Assembly: GCA_963776665.1 (NCBI GenBank)
Contig: CAVZNQ010000013.1
Span: 186,001-250,000, forward strand
Direction of reading: 5' to 3'
Length of the DNA: 64,000 nucleotides
Source of the DNA: Roseiarcus sp963776665
GTDB lineage: Bacteria > Pseudomonadota > Alphaproteobacteria > Rhizobiales > Beijerinckiaceae
In this document: in pieces, positions 9,056 to 18,230 of the stretch
How the letters are laid out: every line of letters begins with the position of its first letter
Position numbering within the stretch: the first letter of the stretch is position 1
The notes under the pieces: model-generated
What the model was told of the DNA's origin: nothing
What the model saw: the letters and a program-made list of their open reading frames with translations, nothing else
The model's database searches: none
Position numbers and translations under genes: made by a program

Positions 9056-10309
9056 TCACTTAGGGCACGGCGGCAATCCGGGCCGCCCGCATTCTTTCGC
9101 CTCAGGCTTGCGCTCGAGCGGAACCGGCGGCCGCCCGAGCGCCCGCTGCACGCCGTTCGGCGGTGGCGCGCCTGAGGGCTTCTCAACGGCGGGCAGCCTC
9201 TGCTCGATCTTCGGCGCGGCTTCCGGCTTGACGAGCCTCTCGACGGCCGGCGGCTTCTCGACCTTTGGCGCCGCCTCCGGCTTCACGCCTTTGTCGATGA
9301 CCGGAGGCTTCTCGGACTTCGGCCCTTGGGGCGCGACTTCCGGCTTCACGAGTTTTTCCGCGGCTGACGGTTTCTCGATCGGCGCCGCGTTAGGCGCGGC
9401 TTCCGGCTTGACAAGTCTTTCGGCTCCCGGCGGCTTTTCGAGCTTCGGCGCGTTCGGCGCAGCTTCCGGCTTGGCGGCTTTTTCGACCGGCGGCAGTTTT
9501 TCCTTTGACTCAGGCTGGGTGGCGCCGTCTGGGGCGGGCGCCCCCTGGGCAGCCTTGCCGGCGGCCTTTGCCGGCACAACGCCCTTGCCCTTGAACTCGC
9601 CGGGGCGCTGGGTCGCCGCAATCGCCGGCTTACCCTGGTTCGCGGATACGAACTGTTCGCCTCTCACGCTGGAGGCCCGCGCGTGATCGACTTGAAGTTT
9701 CGACGGCGGGATATGCAATTCCTTCTCCGCCAGCAGCTCTTCATTGGTGGGCTTCGCGGTGACGCCGCCCGCTCCGCCATTGAAGCTTGGGCGATTGACG
9801 GTCGCCGTGTTGACGATCGCCTCGCTGTAAACATTCGTGATGCGCTCGGGGCCGAGATTGTTCACCGCGCTATTGTAAAGGTACCGGCCGTTGTCCCATC
9901 GGCCGCCAAAATAGCCCGCGCCGTTGTAGCCGAAACCATAGTCGACGCCGCCGTAAAATCCGACGTGTCGGCCCCAATATCCCGGTCTGAAGGCGTAGAC
10001 GCCGGCGGCGAAGGCCCAGTAGCCGGGCGTCCACAGCAGCCCCTGCTGCGGCGGCTCGACCCAAGCGCCGGGTACCCAGTAGTAGTCGTAGTTGTTCCAC
10101 GCCCAGTACCCGGGCGTCCAATAATATCCCGGCGCGGGAAGGGGCGGCTGATCGTACTCGGGCAGCGGCGGCGGCGGCTCGTCGGCCTGAATGACGTAAC
10201 CGCCGCCCGGAGCGCAGGCGCAAGTCTGAGCCGAGGCCGGTGCGACCAGCGCAACCGCGGCACACACGCCGATGAGCAGCGCGGCAATCGCAAACCGGTG
10301 TCGACGCAT
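9056..10309 (-). CDS. Secreted WXXGXW-repeat protein with C-terminal Pro/Lys/Glu repeats
   Basis: 417-residue exported protein of unknown function. Start at 10309 (MRRHRFAIAALLIG) yields a signal peptide cleaved near ASAQTCACAPG. Residues about 35-120 carry aromatic repeats GYYWTPGYWAWNNYDYYWVPG and GLLWTPGYWAF, the WXXGXW/YXWGXW family found in proteobacterial envelope proteins. The C-terminal half is a low-complexity tail with about five copies of KPEAAP(x)nEKPPxxERLV, likely extended and peptidoglycan- or surface-associated. The last residues CGRPGLPPCPK hold two cysteines. It is flanked by murJ downstream; no operon partner is clear. Confidence 0.8.
   Translation of the reverse strand: MRRHRFAIAALLIGVCAAVALVAPASAQTCACAPGGGYVIQADEPPPPLPEYDQPPLPAPGYYWTPGYWAWNNYDYYWVPGAWVEPPQQGLLWTPGYWAFAAGVYAFRPGYWGRHVGFYGGVDYGFGYNGAGYFGGRWDNGRYLYNSAVNNLGPERITNVYSEAIVNTATVNRPSFNGGAGGVTAKPTNEELLAEKELHIPPSKLQVDHARASSVRGEQFVSANQGKPAIAATQRPGEFKGKGVVPAKAAGKAAQGAPAPDGATQPESKEKLPPVEKAAKPEAAPNAPKLEKPPGAERLVKPEAAPNAAPIEKPSAAEKLVKPEVAPQGPKSEKPPVIDKGVKPEAAPKVEKPPAVERLVKPEAAPKIEQRLPAVEKPSGAPPPNGVQRALGRPPVPLERKPEAKECGRPGLPPCPK
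9180..9480 (-). repeat. Imperfect coding repeats (18-21 residue KPEAAP units)
   Basis: About five in-frame units of 54-63 bp encode KPEAAPNAPKLEKPPGAERL-like segments with drifting sequence. They belong to the C-terminal tail of the WXXGXW-repeat protein; coordinates are approximate because the ends are degenerate. Confidence 0.7.
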
Positions 10310-10458
10310 GTCAAAATCCTTTCCCAACCGACGCGATCGGCCAACGAGCGGGGCAAAACCAAGACCAGAAGGCCGGGAACACACGCGGTCTCCGAACGAT
10401 TGTCGAACGCGAAGGGGGCTTGTTTTCGGCGATTGTATGTTGCTTGAGAGCCGCCGGC

Positions 10459-11604
10459 CTATCCGGTCAGCGCGTGGTCGATGTCGCGCCAAAGGTCTTC
10501 GACGTCCTCGACGCCGGCGGAGAGCCGCAACAGGTCTGGCGGGCACGGCGAGGCAGCGCCTTCAATCGAGGCGCGATGTTCGATCAGCAATTCGACCCCG
10601 CCAAGAGAGGTCGCGCGTTTCCATAAGCGCACCCGCGCGGCGGCCGCGATAGCAGCCTCCGCGCCGCCTCGGACGCGGATCGACAGCATGCCGCCAAAGC
10701 CGCCCTTCATTTGCCGGCGCGCGACGTCGTGGCCGGGATGATGCGGCAGTCCGGGATAGAGCACGGCGGAGACGGCCGAGTGATTGGAGAGGCGGCTCGC
10801 AAGCTCCATCGCATTGTCGGAAGCGGCGCGCACCCGCAAGTCAAGGGTCCTCAACCCCCGGATCAAAAGAAACGCCTCGAACGGGTGAAGGATGAGGCCA
10901 TGCTTGTGACGAATGTGGCGCGCCCGCACGCAAAGCGCGTCGTCGCTGGCGAAGCAGAGCGCGCCGGCGATCACGTCGGAATGGCCGTTGAGATATTTGG
11001 TCGCAGAATGCATGACGACGTCGGCGCCTAGGGCTATCGGCCGGGTCAAGATCGGCGTCGCGCACGTCGAGTCGACTGCGAGCACGGCGCCCGCCGCGTG
11101 GGCGATGCGCGCGGCGCCCTCAATGTCACTCACGCCCCAAAGCGGATTGCTCGGCGTCTCGAGCCAGGCAAGCCTGGTCGCGCCGGGCTTCACTGCCCTC
11201 TCTAGCGCCGACAGATCCTCGGTCTCGACGAAATCGACGCTGATTCCGAAAGCTGACGCTTCGTCGGCGAGCCAAGCGCCCAGCGCCCAGTACATCCCCG
11301 CGGACGCAACGACATGCGCACCCGGTCCGAGGCTCAGAAAGAGCGCGATCGCGGCCGACATGCCCGAGCCGTAAACTAGCGTCGCTGCGGCCCCCTCGAG
11401 CGCCCCGATCACCGCCTCGGCCTCGCGCACAGTCTCGTTATCCGGACGACCGTAGACGTTGCCGCTGCGATAGAGATTGTCAGGGTCGCGCTCAAAGGTC
11501 GTGGCTAGGTGGATCGGCGGCACAATGGCGCGGGTGCTCGGGTCGACGCGGCCCATGGCCTGGGCGGCGAGGGTCCGCGGACTTAGGGGCCTCGGCTCGG
11601 TCAT
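10459..11604 (-). CDS. Cys/Met-metabolism PLP-dependent enzyme (cystathionine gamma-synthase/beta-lyase type)
   Basis: PLP-dependent fold-type I enzyme of the transsulfuration family. The PLP lysine is in MHSATKYLNGHSD; TTFERDPDNLYRSGNVYGR supplies the tyrosine/arginine phosphate loop; SGMSAAIALFLSL binds the cofactor; the ending SAGVEDVEDLWRDIDHAL is typical. Its 381 residues match cystathionine gamma-synthase, beta-lyase or O-acylhomoserine sulfhydrylase, which cannot be separated by eye. The start ATG overlaps the stop of the upstream hydroxylase gene by 4 bases, so the two are translated together, although their pathways (sulfur amino acids and quinone) are not obviously connected. Confidence 0.93.
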   Translation of the reverse strand: MTEPRPLSPRTLAAQAMGRVDPSTRAIVPPIHLATTFERDPDNLYRSGNVYGRPDNETVREAEAVIGALEGAAATLVYGSGMSAAIALFLSLGPGAHVVASAGMYWALGAWLADEASAFGISVDFVETEDLSALERAVKPGATRLAWLETPSNPLWGVSDIEGAARIAHAAGAVLAVDSTCATPILTRPIALGADVVMHSATKYLNGHSDVIAGALCFASDDALCVRARHIRHKHGLILHPFEAFLLIRGLRTLDLRVRAASDNAMELASRLSNHSAVSAVLYPGLPHHPGHDVARRQMKGGFGGMLSIRVRGGAEAAIAAAARVRLWKRATSLGGVELLIEHRASIEGAASPCPPDLLRLSAGVEDVEDLWRDIDHALTG

Positions 11605-12827
11605 AGCGCGAGCCCCCGCAAGAGCTTCGGCGCGCTGCTGGTCGCGCCGCCTGCTTCCGCGATCAGCATGTCCTTGAGCGCCGGAGCCCGATCGACGATG
11701 CGAAGGCCGACATCGCGGAGGAAGCGCAGAGCTGCGAAGTCGTTGGAGAACAGGCGATTAAGCGCATCCAGGCCGAGTCCGCCCGCCGCTACGTCGAAGC
11801 GCCGGCGGCGCTCGTACGCCACGAGCGGCCCCGGCCCGCCAGGATCGAGGCCGAGCCGCATCTCACCGACGATCGTCTCCGCGAGCGCCGCCACGTCTCG
11901 CAAGCCCAGGTTCAGGCCTTGCCCGGCGAGCGGATGAACGACGTGCGCCGCGTCGCCAACAAGGGCCATCCGATCGCCGACGAATTGTCGCGCGACCTGG
12001 AAACGGAAAGGAAAGGCCTCCGCGCGCGAGGCGAGGCGAATGTCGCCTAATTTGGGCGTGAAGCGAAATTCGAGCTCGCGCGTGAGATCCCCGGGGTCGA
12101 GGTCGAGCAGCGCTCGGGCGTCGGCCCGGCTTTCGTTCCAGACGATGCTCGACCGGCGGCCCGGTAGCGGCAGGATCGCGAACGGGCCCGCGGGCAGAAA
12201 ATGCTGCTCCGCGCGGCCTTCATGATCGCGCTCGTGAGCAACGGTAGCGACGATGCCGGCCTGATCGTAGTCCCAGCCGACGGTCGCGATGCCCGCGAGA
12301 GCGCCGAGCTTCGAGCGCGCGCCGTCAGCGGCGACCGCCAGGCGCGCCCTGAGCGAGCTGCCGTCGGACAGCCCAAGCGCCGCGACGCGCTTTCCCGGGG
12401 ACCAGCGCACGACCGACGCCTTAATGCGCTGCACCTCGAGCCGGTTGCAGAGCGCCGCCAGCGCCTCGACGACATCGTCGTTGAACGCCATATGGGCGAG
12501 CGGATCGGTGGTTTTGGCTTCAAAATTAAGATGCGCGGGCCGAACAGCGTCGGCCGTCCGCCCATCCATGATCGCCATCTTGAGGATCGCTTGCGCCTTC
12601 GGTTCAATCGCCTGCCAGGCGCCGATGCGCTCGAGCAGGCGACGCGGCCCGTCGGCGATCGCAACCGCGCGCAGCCGCGGCGCGCCCGCCGCCGGCGGCG
12701 AGGCCGGATCGACGAGGGCGACGGAAACGCCGCCTACCATCGCCTGCTTGACGGCCGCCGCCAGCGCCAGCCCGGAAGCGCCCGCGCCTGCGATGACGAG
12801 GTCGAAAATAGGAGTTGCTTCAGACAC
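11601..12827 (-). CDS. UbiH/UbiF/Coq6-family FAD-dependent monooxygenase
   Basis: Flavoprotein hydroxylase of the ubiquinone biosynthesis family, adding hydroxyls to the quinone ring. GTG at 12827 with GGAAAG upstream begins SEATPIFDLVIAGAGASGLA, the GxGxxG FAD-binding strand. The middle AVAADGARSKL (DG motif) and the C-terminal VGDAAHVVHPLAGQGLNLGL (GD motif with the family's HPLAGQGLN signature) are clear. 408 residues is family length. Which ring position it hydroxylates cannot be read from sequence. The frame stays open about 280 bases upstream, but that part has no family similarity and crosses a repeat region. Confidence 0.92.
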   Translation of the reverse strand: MSEATPIFDLVIAGAGASGLALAAAVKQAMVGGVSVALVDPASPPAAGAPRLRAVAIADGPRRLLERIGAWQAIEPKAQAILKMAIMDGRTADAVRPAHLNFEAKTTDPLAHMAFNDDVVEALAALCNRLEVQRIKASVVRWSPGKRVAALGLSDGSSLRARLAVAADGARSKLGALAGIATVGWDYDQAGIVATVAHERDHEGRAEQHFLPAGPFAILPLPGRRSSIVWNESRADARALLDLDPGDLTRELEFRFTPKLGDIRLASRAEAFPFRFQVARQFVGDRMALVGDAAHVVHPLAGQGLNLGLRDVAALAETIVGEMRLGLDPGGPGPLVAYERRRRFDVAAGGLGLDALNRLFSNDFAALRFLRDVGLRIVDRAPALKDMLIAEAGGATSSAPKLLRGLAL

Positions 12828-13083
12828 GAGCTTTCCGATGAGAGCTGCATTGTCGGACGTTTGCGAGAAGCGCGCAATCGGCCCGCAATCGGCAGACGAC
12901 CTTAAGGGCGGCGGCGTTCCGGCGCCTGGCCGGAGGACGAACTGCAGCGACACACGCACGGTCAGAAGCCACAGCGTCATCGACGGCAGGCGACGCGCCT
13001 CTTCGATGAACCGCGCGCCCCGCAGATAGGAAGCGGCGACGCCGATGACGACAAATCCGGTGGAAATGTATCCTTGACCATAA

Positions 13084-13097
13084 ATCCTGATCAGGAT
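13084..13097 (+). promoter_or_regulatory. 14-bp perfect palindrome, possible operator
   Basis: ATCCTGATCAGGAT reads identically on both strands. It lies 107 bases before the ATG at 13191 and abuts the first copy of the direct repeat. Size and symmetry suit a dimeric regulator; no known consensus matches. Confidence 0.45.
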
Positions 13098-13187
13098 AGT
13101 GTTTCCCAAAGGTCCACATTGGCTTTGACGATATGCAACCGCTGGGTTGATTCCTCCCTCGGGGGCGAGTAGTGTTTCCCAAAGGTC
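13097..13187 (+). repeat. Direct repeat pair TAGTGTTTCCCAAAGGTC, with trailing GCTGGGTTGATT
   Basis: The 18-bp sequence occurs at 13097-13114 and 13170-13187. Each copy is followed by GCTGGGTTGATT (13141 and 13207) after a diverged stretch of 26 or 19 bases. The pattern suggests duplication of a 66-73 bp unit. The second copy supplies the AAAGG ribosome binding site for the ATG at 13191. Confidence 0.75.
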
Positions 13188-13190
13188 ATC

Positions 13191-13991
13191 ATGGGCGATG
13201 ACGTAGGCTGGGTTGATTTTATGGTGACGTTCATGGCCCGGTCAGCCGCTCTAGCCGGCGCCATCGTGGGGGGCGTGCTGTGCCAAGCCCTGATTTGCGA
13301 ATCTGCCCGGGCAGATGTACTTGCCTTCGGCAACACACTGAGTTCCACCCATCCGACCGACTACTACGCCACCCTCGAATTGTTCAACGGAAGTACGCTG
13401 GTTGCGACTGTATCGACAAATAAATTTCAGGGATACATTAGCAATTCGGATGACTCGGTAATACCCTCGATCGGCGGTCCAAACGGGTCCAACACGAGCT
13501 ATGCGGCCGGATCTTACGGCGGCATGCTTCTTGTGGATTATTTCGGCTTCAACTTGAGCTCTCTCTCCCCAACTTTGACAATCACATCGGCGGAATTGGT
13601 CGTTAAATCGGGCGAGATCACCAACGATCTGACATACACTTTGTTCGGCGCAAGTCAGTGGGTTTCTCAACTGGAAACGCCGGCGGATCAGAACGCCGCT
13701 CTGTATCAAAACCTGGTGAACGGGATCAATAACGGCATCTACGGTTCCTTCCAGATCGGCGAAAACACAGGAAATCCTCTGGCGCCGCTCATTTTCGACC
13801 TCGGCGGGTCGGCGCTTGGCGACATCGAAGCAGCGATCGCCAATAGGCAAATCTTCGCGCTCGCCGGCCAGGTCTCGACCGTCGCGCCGGAGCCTTCGAC
13901 CTGGGTCATGATGCTCGCTGGCTTCGCTGGGCTTGGCGTCGTTGCGCACCGGCGCGCGGCCAGGCGGCGGGCCGCGACGGCCGCTGGATGA
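13191..13991 (+). CDS. PEP-CTERM sorting domain protein (secreted)
   Basis: Exported protein of up to 266 residues. The ATG at 13191 has AAAGG 7 bases upstream but gives an unusual acidic lead MGDDVGWVDF; in-frame ATGs at 13221 and 13233 would give a textbook signal peptide (MARSAALAGAIVGGVLCQAL, cleavage near ESARA). The ectodomain is Ser/Asn/Thr-rich and beta-predicted, with no recognised catalytic motif. The C-terminus APEPSTWVMMLAGFAGLGVV followed by AHRRAARRR is a PEP-CTERM anchor for exosortase. Base composition is lower in GC than its neighbours, as is common for these surface proteins. Function unknown. Confidence 0.8.
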   Translation: MGDDVGWVDFMVTFMARSAALAGAIVGGVLCQALICESARADVLAFGNTLSSTHPTDYYATLELFNGSTLVATVSTNKFQGYISNSDDSVIPSIGGPNGSNTSYAAGSYGGMLLVDYFGFNLSSLSPTLTITSAELVVKSGEITNDLTYTLFGASQWVSQLETPADQNAALYQNLVNGINNGIYGSFQIGENTGNPLAPLIFDLGGSALGDIEAAIANRQIFALAGQVSTVAPEPSTWVMMLAGFAGLGVVAHRRAARRRAATAAG

Positions 13992-14147
13992 GGCGTCTTA
14001 CCAAGTTCGCCTGACCGACCCCTCGTTCGGACGGCCTTACGACAAGATCATCGCAACTCGTAATGCGGCGGCCTCGGCGATTGCCGAGAGGGGCCGACTT
14101 CTTCGCGGCATTTGACGCCCGGCCGTGGAACGACCATCTGTGACGCC

Positions 14148-14876
14148 ATGACTGACGTCTCCTTCCCGGCCGCGTTCGGCGCGGGCCTGATCTCGTTTGT
14201 TTCGCCCTGCGTGCTGCCGCTTGCCGCGCCCTATCTTTGCTATCTTGCGGGCGCGAGCGTCGAGGCGCTGGCGGACGAGAGCGAGACCCAGGCGCGGCGC
14301 GACATTTTGGTCACCGCATTCCTGTTCGTGGCTGGCTTCTCGACCGTGTTCGTTGGCTTGGGCGCGACCGCCTCGGCGCTGGGAGAACTTCTCAGGCAAT
14401 GGAGCCATGTTCTTTCGATTGCCGCCGGGATCGGCGTGATCTTCATGGGTCTTCATTTTCTGGGCGTGCTCAGGATTGGCGCGATGCTGCGCGAGAAGCG
14501 GCTCGAGATCGAGAAGCCCGCGGGCGTCTGGAGCGCCTATCCGATGGGCTTCGCCTTCGCGCTCGGCTGGACGCCCTGCATCGGACCGATCCTGGCCACC
14601 ATTCTCGCGGTGGCCGGCAGCCGGGAGACTGTCGCGAGCGGCGCGGCGCTGCTCGCCGTTTATAGCCTGGGGCTCGGCCTGCCATTCATTCTCGCCGCGG
14701 CCGCGATGGGTCCGTTCATTCGCGCTTCGCGCCGTCTGCGCAGCCAGTTCGGCCGGATCGAGAAGGGCGTCGGGGCGCTTCTGGTCTTGACCGGCGTCCT
14801 GTTCCTGACCGGCGGCTTCCAGAGCGTTTCCTTCTGGCTCATCGAAACCTTCCCGCAGTTCGGCCAGATTGGATGA
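14148..14876 (+). CDS. ccdA: Cytochrome c biogenesis protein CcdA
   Basis: Inner-membrane thiol-disulfide transporter that carries reducing power from cytoplasmic thioredoxin to the periplasm for cytochrome c maturation. Six hydrophobic helices; the two functional cysteines are in FVSPCVLPLAAPYL (helix 1) and GWTPCIGPILA (helix 4), each in the family's proline-cysteine context. The ATG at 14148 (MTDVSFPAAFGAGLISF) gives 242 residues, family length. No other cytochrome c maturation gene is adjacent. A terminator hairpin lies just downstream between this gene and the convergent livK. Confidence 0.93.
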   Translation: MTDVSFPAAFGAGLISFVSPCVLPLAAPYLCYLAGASVEALADESETQARRDILVTAFLFVAGFSTVFVGLGATASALGELLRQWSHVLSIAAGIGVIFMGLHFLGVLRIGAMLREKRLEIEKPAGVWSAYPMGFAFALGWTPCIGPILATILAVAGSRETVASGAALLAVYSLGLGLPFILAAAAMGPFIRASRRLRSQFGRIEKGVGALLVLTGVLFLTGGFQSVSFWLIETFPQFGQIG

Positions 14877-14889
14877 CGCGGCAAAAAAA

Positions 14890-14913
14890 GAGCCCGCCGG
14901 GTCCGGCGGGCTC
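14890..14913 (-). terminator. Rho-independent terminator of the liv operon
   Basis: Inverted repeat GAGCCCGCC/GGCGGGCTC with a 6-base loop. Read on the minus strand it is followed at once by seven T residues (A-run 14883-14889 on the plus strand), a classic terminator 54 bases after the livK stop. Confidence 0.85.
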
Positions 14914-14967
14914 CATTGTTCGTAAAAACTGGCTTTGGGGACTGTGCGCCCCGCAGCCTGTACGCGC

Positions 14968-16089
14968 CTACGACTTGTTTTGCACGTAGGTGATCTTGCC
15001 GTCGGGTCCCTTCTCCCAGGTGTACCAGACGTAGTCGACGCTGGTGCGATCGCCCTTCTTGTCATAGGCGATGTCGCCGATGACCGTATGGAAGGTCTTG
15101 CCCGAATGCATGTATTCGGCGATCTTCTTCGGATCGAGCGACTTCGTCGCCTCCGCCGACTGCTTGATGATCTGGACTGCGGCGTAGGAATAGAGCGTAT
15201 AGGCCTCCGGATCGAAGTTCTTCGCCTTGAACTCCGCGACGACGTCCTTGGCGTTGGCATTGTTGCGGGGGTCTGGCCCGAACGACATTAGCGTGCCTTC
15301 GACGCCGGGGCCGCCGATCTGGGCGAACTCGTTGTCGGTGATGCCGTCGCCGGAGACCATCACGGTCTTCATGCCCTGGTCGCGCATCTGGCGAATGATG
15401 AGGCCGCCTTCGGTGTGCAGGCCGCCCCACATCAGATAGTCGGCGCCGGATTCCTTGATCTTCGAGACGATCGCCGAATAGTCCTTCTCGCCGGTGTTCA
15501 CGCCTTCATACAGCACTTCCTTGATGCCGAACTTGTGCATGTTGTCGAGCGCGGCGTCGGCGAGACCCTTGCCGTAGGTCGTCTTGTCGTGAACGACCGC
15601 GATCTTCTTGCCCTTGAGCTTGTCCCGCGCATATTCGGCCCAGAGCATGCCCTGCTGGTCGTCGCGGCCGCAAGTGCGGAACGCGTCCCAAAGATTGCGG
15701 TCGGTCACCTTCGGATTGGTCGCCGAGGGCGTGATGAACAGGACGCCGTTCTCCTGGTAGACGTCGGAGGCCGGGATCGTCACGCCGGAGTTGAAGTGAC
15801 CGACGACGAACTTAACCCCGTCGCCGACGAACTTGTTGGCGACCGACACGCCCTGCTTCGGATCAGACACGTCGTCGCCCTGCTCGAGGGTGATCTGTTG
15901 GCCGAGGATGCCGCCGGCCTTGTTGATGTCGTCAACCGCCTGCTGCGTGCCGTTGACGAGCTGCGCCCCGAAAGCGGCGTTCGGACCGGTGATCGGGCCG
16001 GCGACCCCCATCTTGATCTGGGCGCTGGCGGCGCCCGAGAACGCCAGGGCCGCGAGAAGCGCGACGCCTGACAACCAATGTTTAGTCAT
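14968..16089 (-). CDS. livK: Branched-chain amino acid ABC transporter substrate-binding protein
   Basis: Periplasmic type I solute-binding protein for leucine/isoleucine/valine or related compounds. Residues 1-23 are a signal peptide ending ASAQIKMGVAGP. The fold signatures are GPITGPNAAFGAQLVNGTQQAVDDIN, GGILGQQITLEQGDD, the ligand-loop region VGHFNSGVTIPAS and TPSATNPKVTD. 373 residues is usual. It is the last gene of the livHMGF-DUF6867 operon, separated by 136 bases from the preceding gene, so a second promoter is possible; GGGAG lies upstream of the ATG. A strong terminator follows. Confidence 0.95.
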   Translation of the reverse strand: MTKHWLSGVALLAALAFSGAASAQIKMGVAGPITGPNAAFGAQLVNGTQQAVDDINKAGGILGQQITLEQGDDVSDPKQGVSVANKFVGDGVKFVVGHFNSGVTIPASDVYQENGVLFITPSATNPKVTDRNLWDAFRTCGRDDQQGMLWAEYARDKLKGKKIAVVHDKTTYGKGLADAALDNMHKFGIKEVLYEGVNTGEKDYSAIVSKIKESGADYLMWGGLHTEGGLIIRQMRDQGMKTVMVSGDGITDNEFAQIGGPGVEGTLMSFGPDPRNNANAKDVVAEFKAKNFDPEAYTLYSYAAVQIIKQSAEATKSLDPKKIAEYMHSGKTFHTVIGDIAYDKKGDRTSVDYVWYTWEKGPDGKITYVQNKS

Positions 16090-16225
16090 TCAGTTACTCC
16101 CATGAGTTGCGGGCGCCCGGCCCTCCCTGACGCCCGTCGGCAGAACGCAATTCCACCTTGGGCGCGGATACTTTCTCTTTTTTGGTCAAGAGTCACCTTA
16201 AAAAACGCACAGGCGGGCTGGTTGT

Positions 16226-16581
16226 TCAGCCGCCTCCTTTTGCCCGCCAGTTCAACCCCAAGCGTTCATAGGCCCAGGAATATTGCGTCGCCATCTGCGT
16301 CGCCCGCATCGCCCGATAGCCGAGCGTGCCGATCGCCATCGCCCAGATGTAGGCGCTTATGAACAGCACCGGCGACAGCAACGGCTCGGCGTATAGCGCA
16401 TAGTGGAGGAAGCGCACGCCAGCGGTGAGAAAGACCATGTAGAGCGCCAGCATCGCCAGCGGCCGCCAGGTCTGGGCCATCGCCCGCCCCGTCGCCCAGG
16501 CGCCAAGCCCGCCCAGGACCAGCGTCAACAGAACGAAGGTGAAGAGACCGTAAGGTCCGTCCGACCAGAGGATACCATCCA

Positions 16582-16582
<1 letters not shown>
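16226..16582 (-). CDS. DUF6867 membrane protein of the liv operon
   Basis: 118-residue inner-membrane protein with three to four hydrophobic helices (GLFTFVLLTLVLGGLGAWATG, LAMLALYMVFLTAGV, PVLFISAYIWAMAIGTLGY). It belongs to a family found in rhizobial branched-chain amino acid transporter operons between livF and livK. Its start codon overlaps the livF stop (TGATG), so it is translationally coupled. Its role is unknown; position suggests an accessory subunit of the permease. Confidence 0.82.
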
Positions 16583-17318
<736 letters not shown>

Positions 17319-17322
<4 letters not shown>

Positions 17323-18230
17323 TGCTCCAGCGCCTTTTCGATCTGCACGACCTCTTCCTCATCGGCGACGCCGAGATAGGCGGCGATCACCTTCGGATCG
17401 GCCCGGACTTCCTCAGGCGTGCCGTCGGCTATTTTGACTCCGTAGTCGAGTACGACGACGTGATCGGAGATTTGCATGACAACCGACATGTCGTGTTCGA
17501 TCAGCAGCACCGACGTCTTGTGGTCGGCGCGTATCGACCGCAGCAGGGCGTTGAGATCGGCCGATTCGCGCGGGTTCAATCCGGCGGCCGGCTCGTCCAG
17601 GCAAAGAAGAACCGGATCGGTGCACATCGCGCGCGCGATCTCGAGTCGCCGCTGGGCGCCATAGGGCAGTTCGCCCGCCGGATCGTCGGCGCGGTCGGTG
17701 AGTCCGATCTTGTCCAGCCAGTATTTCGCCCGCTCGATCGTTTCGGCCTCTTTCCGGCGATAGTTCGGCGCTCCAACCAGGCCGAGGATGGTGAAGCCGC
17801 TGGCGAGCATCAACGCGTTGTGATGGGCGACGAGCAGATTCTCGAGCGCTGTCATGCCCTGGAACAGCCGGATGTTCTGAAAAGTTCGGGCGACCCGCGC
17901 CTTGCGGGCGATCTCGTGGTCGGGCATTCGCTCGAGCAGGAAGAGTTCGCCGTTGGCCGTCGTCGCGTGGCGCCCGCTCGTACGCGTAACGGCCGCGACG
18001 TCCTGAGGCGTCGCGATGCCGTCGCGGGCGAGCGCGAGGCGCCCTTCGGTCGGCTTGTAGAAACCGGTCACGCAGTTGAAGACGGTGGTCTTGCCGGCGC
18101 CGTTCGGGCCGATCAGCGCGGTGATATCGCCGCGGCCGACTGAGAAGCTGAATGCGTTCACCGCGATGAGGCCGCCGAACCGCATGGTCAGGTTTTCGAC
18201 CGCGAGCAGGGTGCTGTTTACCCAATTCAT
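17319..18230 (-). CDS. livG: Branched-chain amino acid ABC transporter ATP-binding protein LivG
   Basis: Second ATPase of the Liv importer. The start at 18230 (MNWVNSTLLAVENLTMRFGG) overlaps the livM stop (TGATG). Walker A GPNGAGKTT, the LivG-type segment RVARTFQNIRLFQGMTALENL, signature LPYGAQRRLEIARAM and Walker B LLCLDEPAAGLNPRE. The stretch after the Walker A region (about residues 60-100) carries a roughly 30-residue insert relative to E. coli LivG, as in other alphaproteobacterial versions. 303 residues. Confidence 0.96.

Larger units (their letters stand above)
12828..13190 (+). other. Divergent intergenic region with palindrome and direct repeats
   Basis: 363 bases between the UbiH-family gene (minus) and the second PEP-CTERM gene (plus). 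No credible gene is seen. It contains the 14-bp palindrome at 13084-13097 and two copies of an 18-bp direct repeat, so it is likely regulatory. Confidence 0.6.

Noticed and set aside
9180..9480. CRISPR-like repeats
   Set aside because: The repeats are in-frame coding units with drifting sequence and no unique spacers of constant length.
12828..13109. N-terminal extension of the UbiH-family hydroxylase
   Set aside because: The open frame continues, but FAD-domain homology begins right after the GTG at 12827 and the upstream part crosses repeats.
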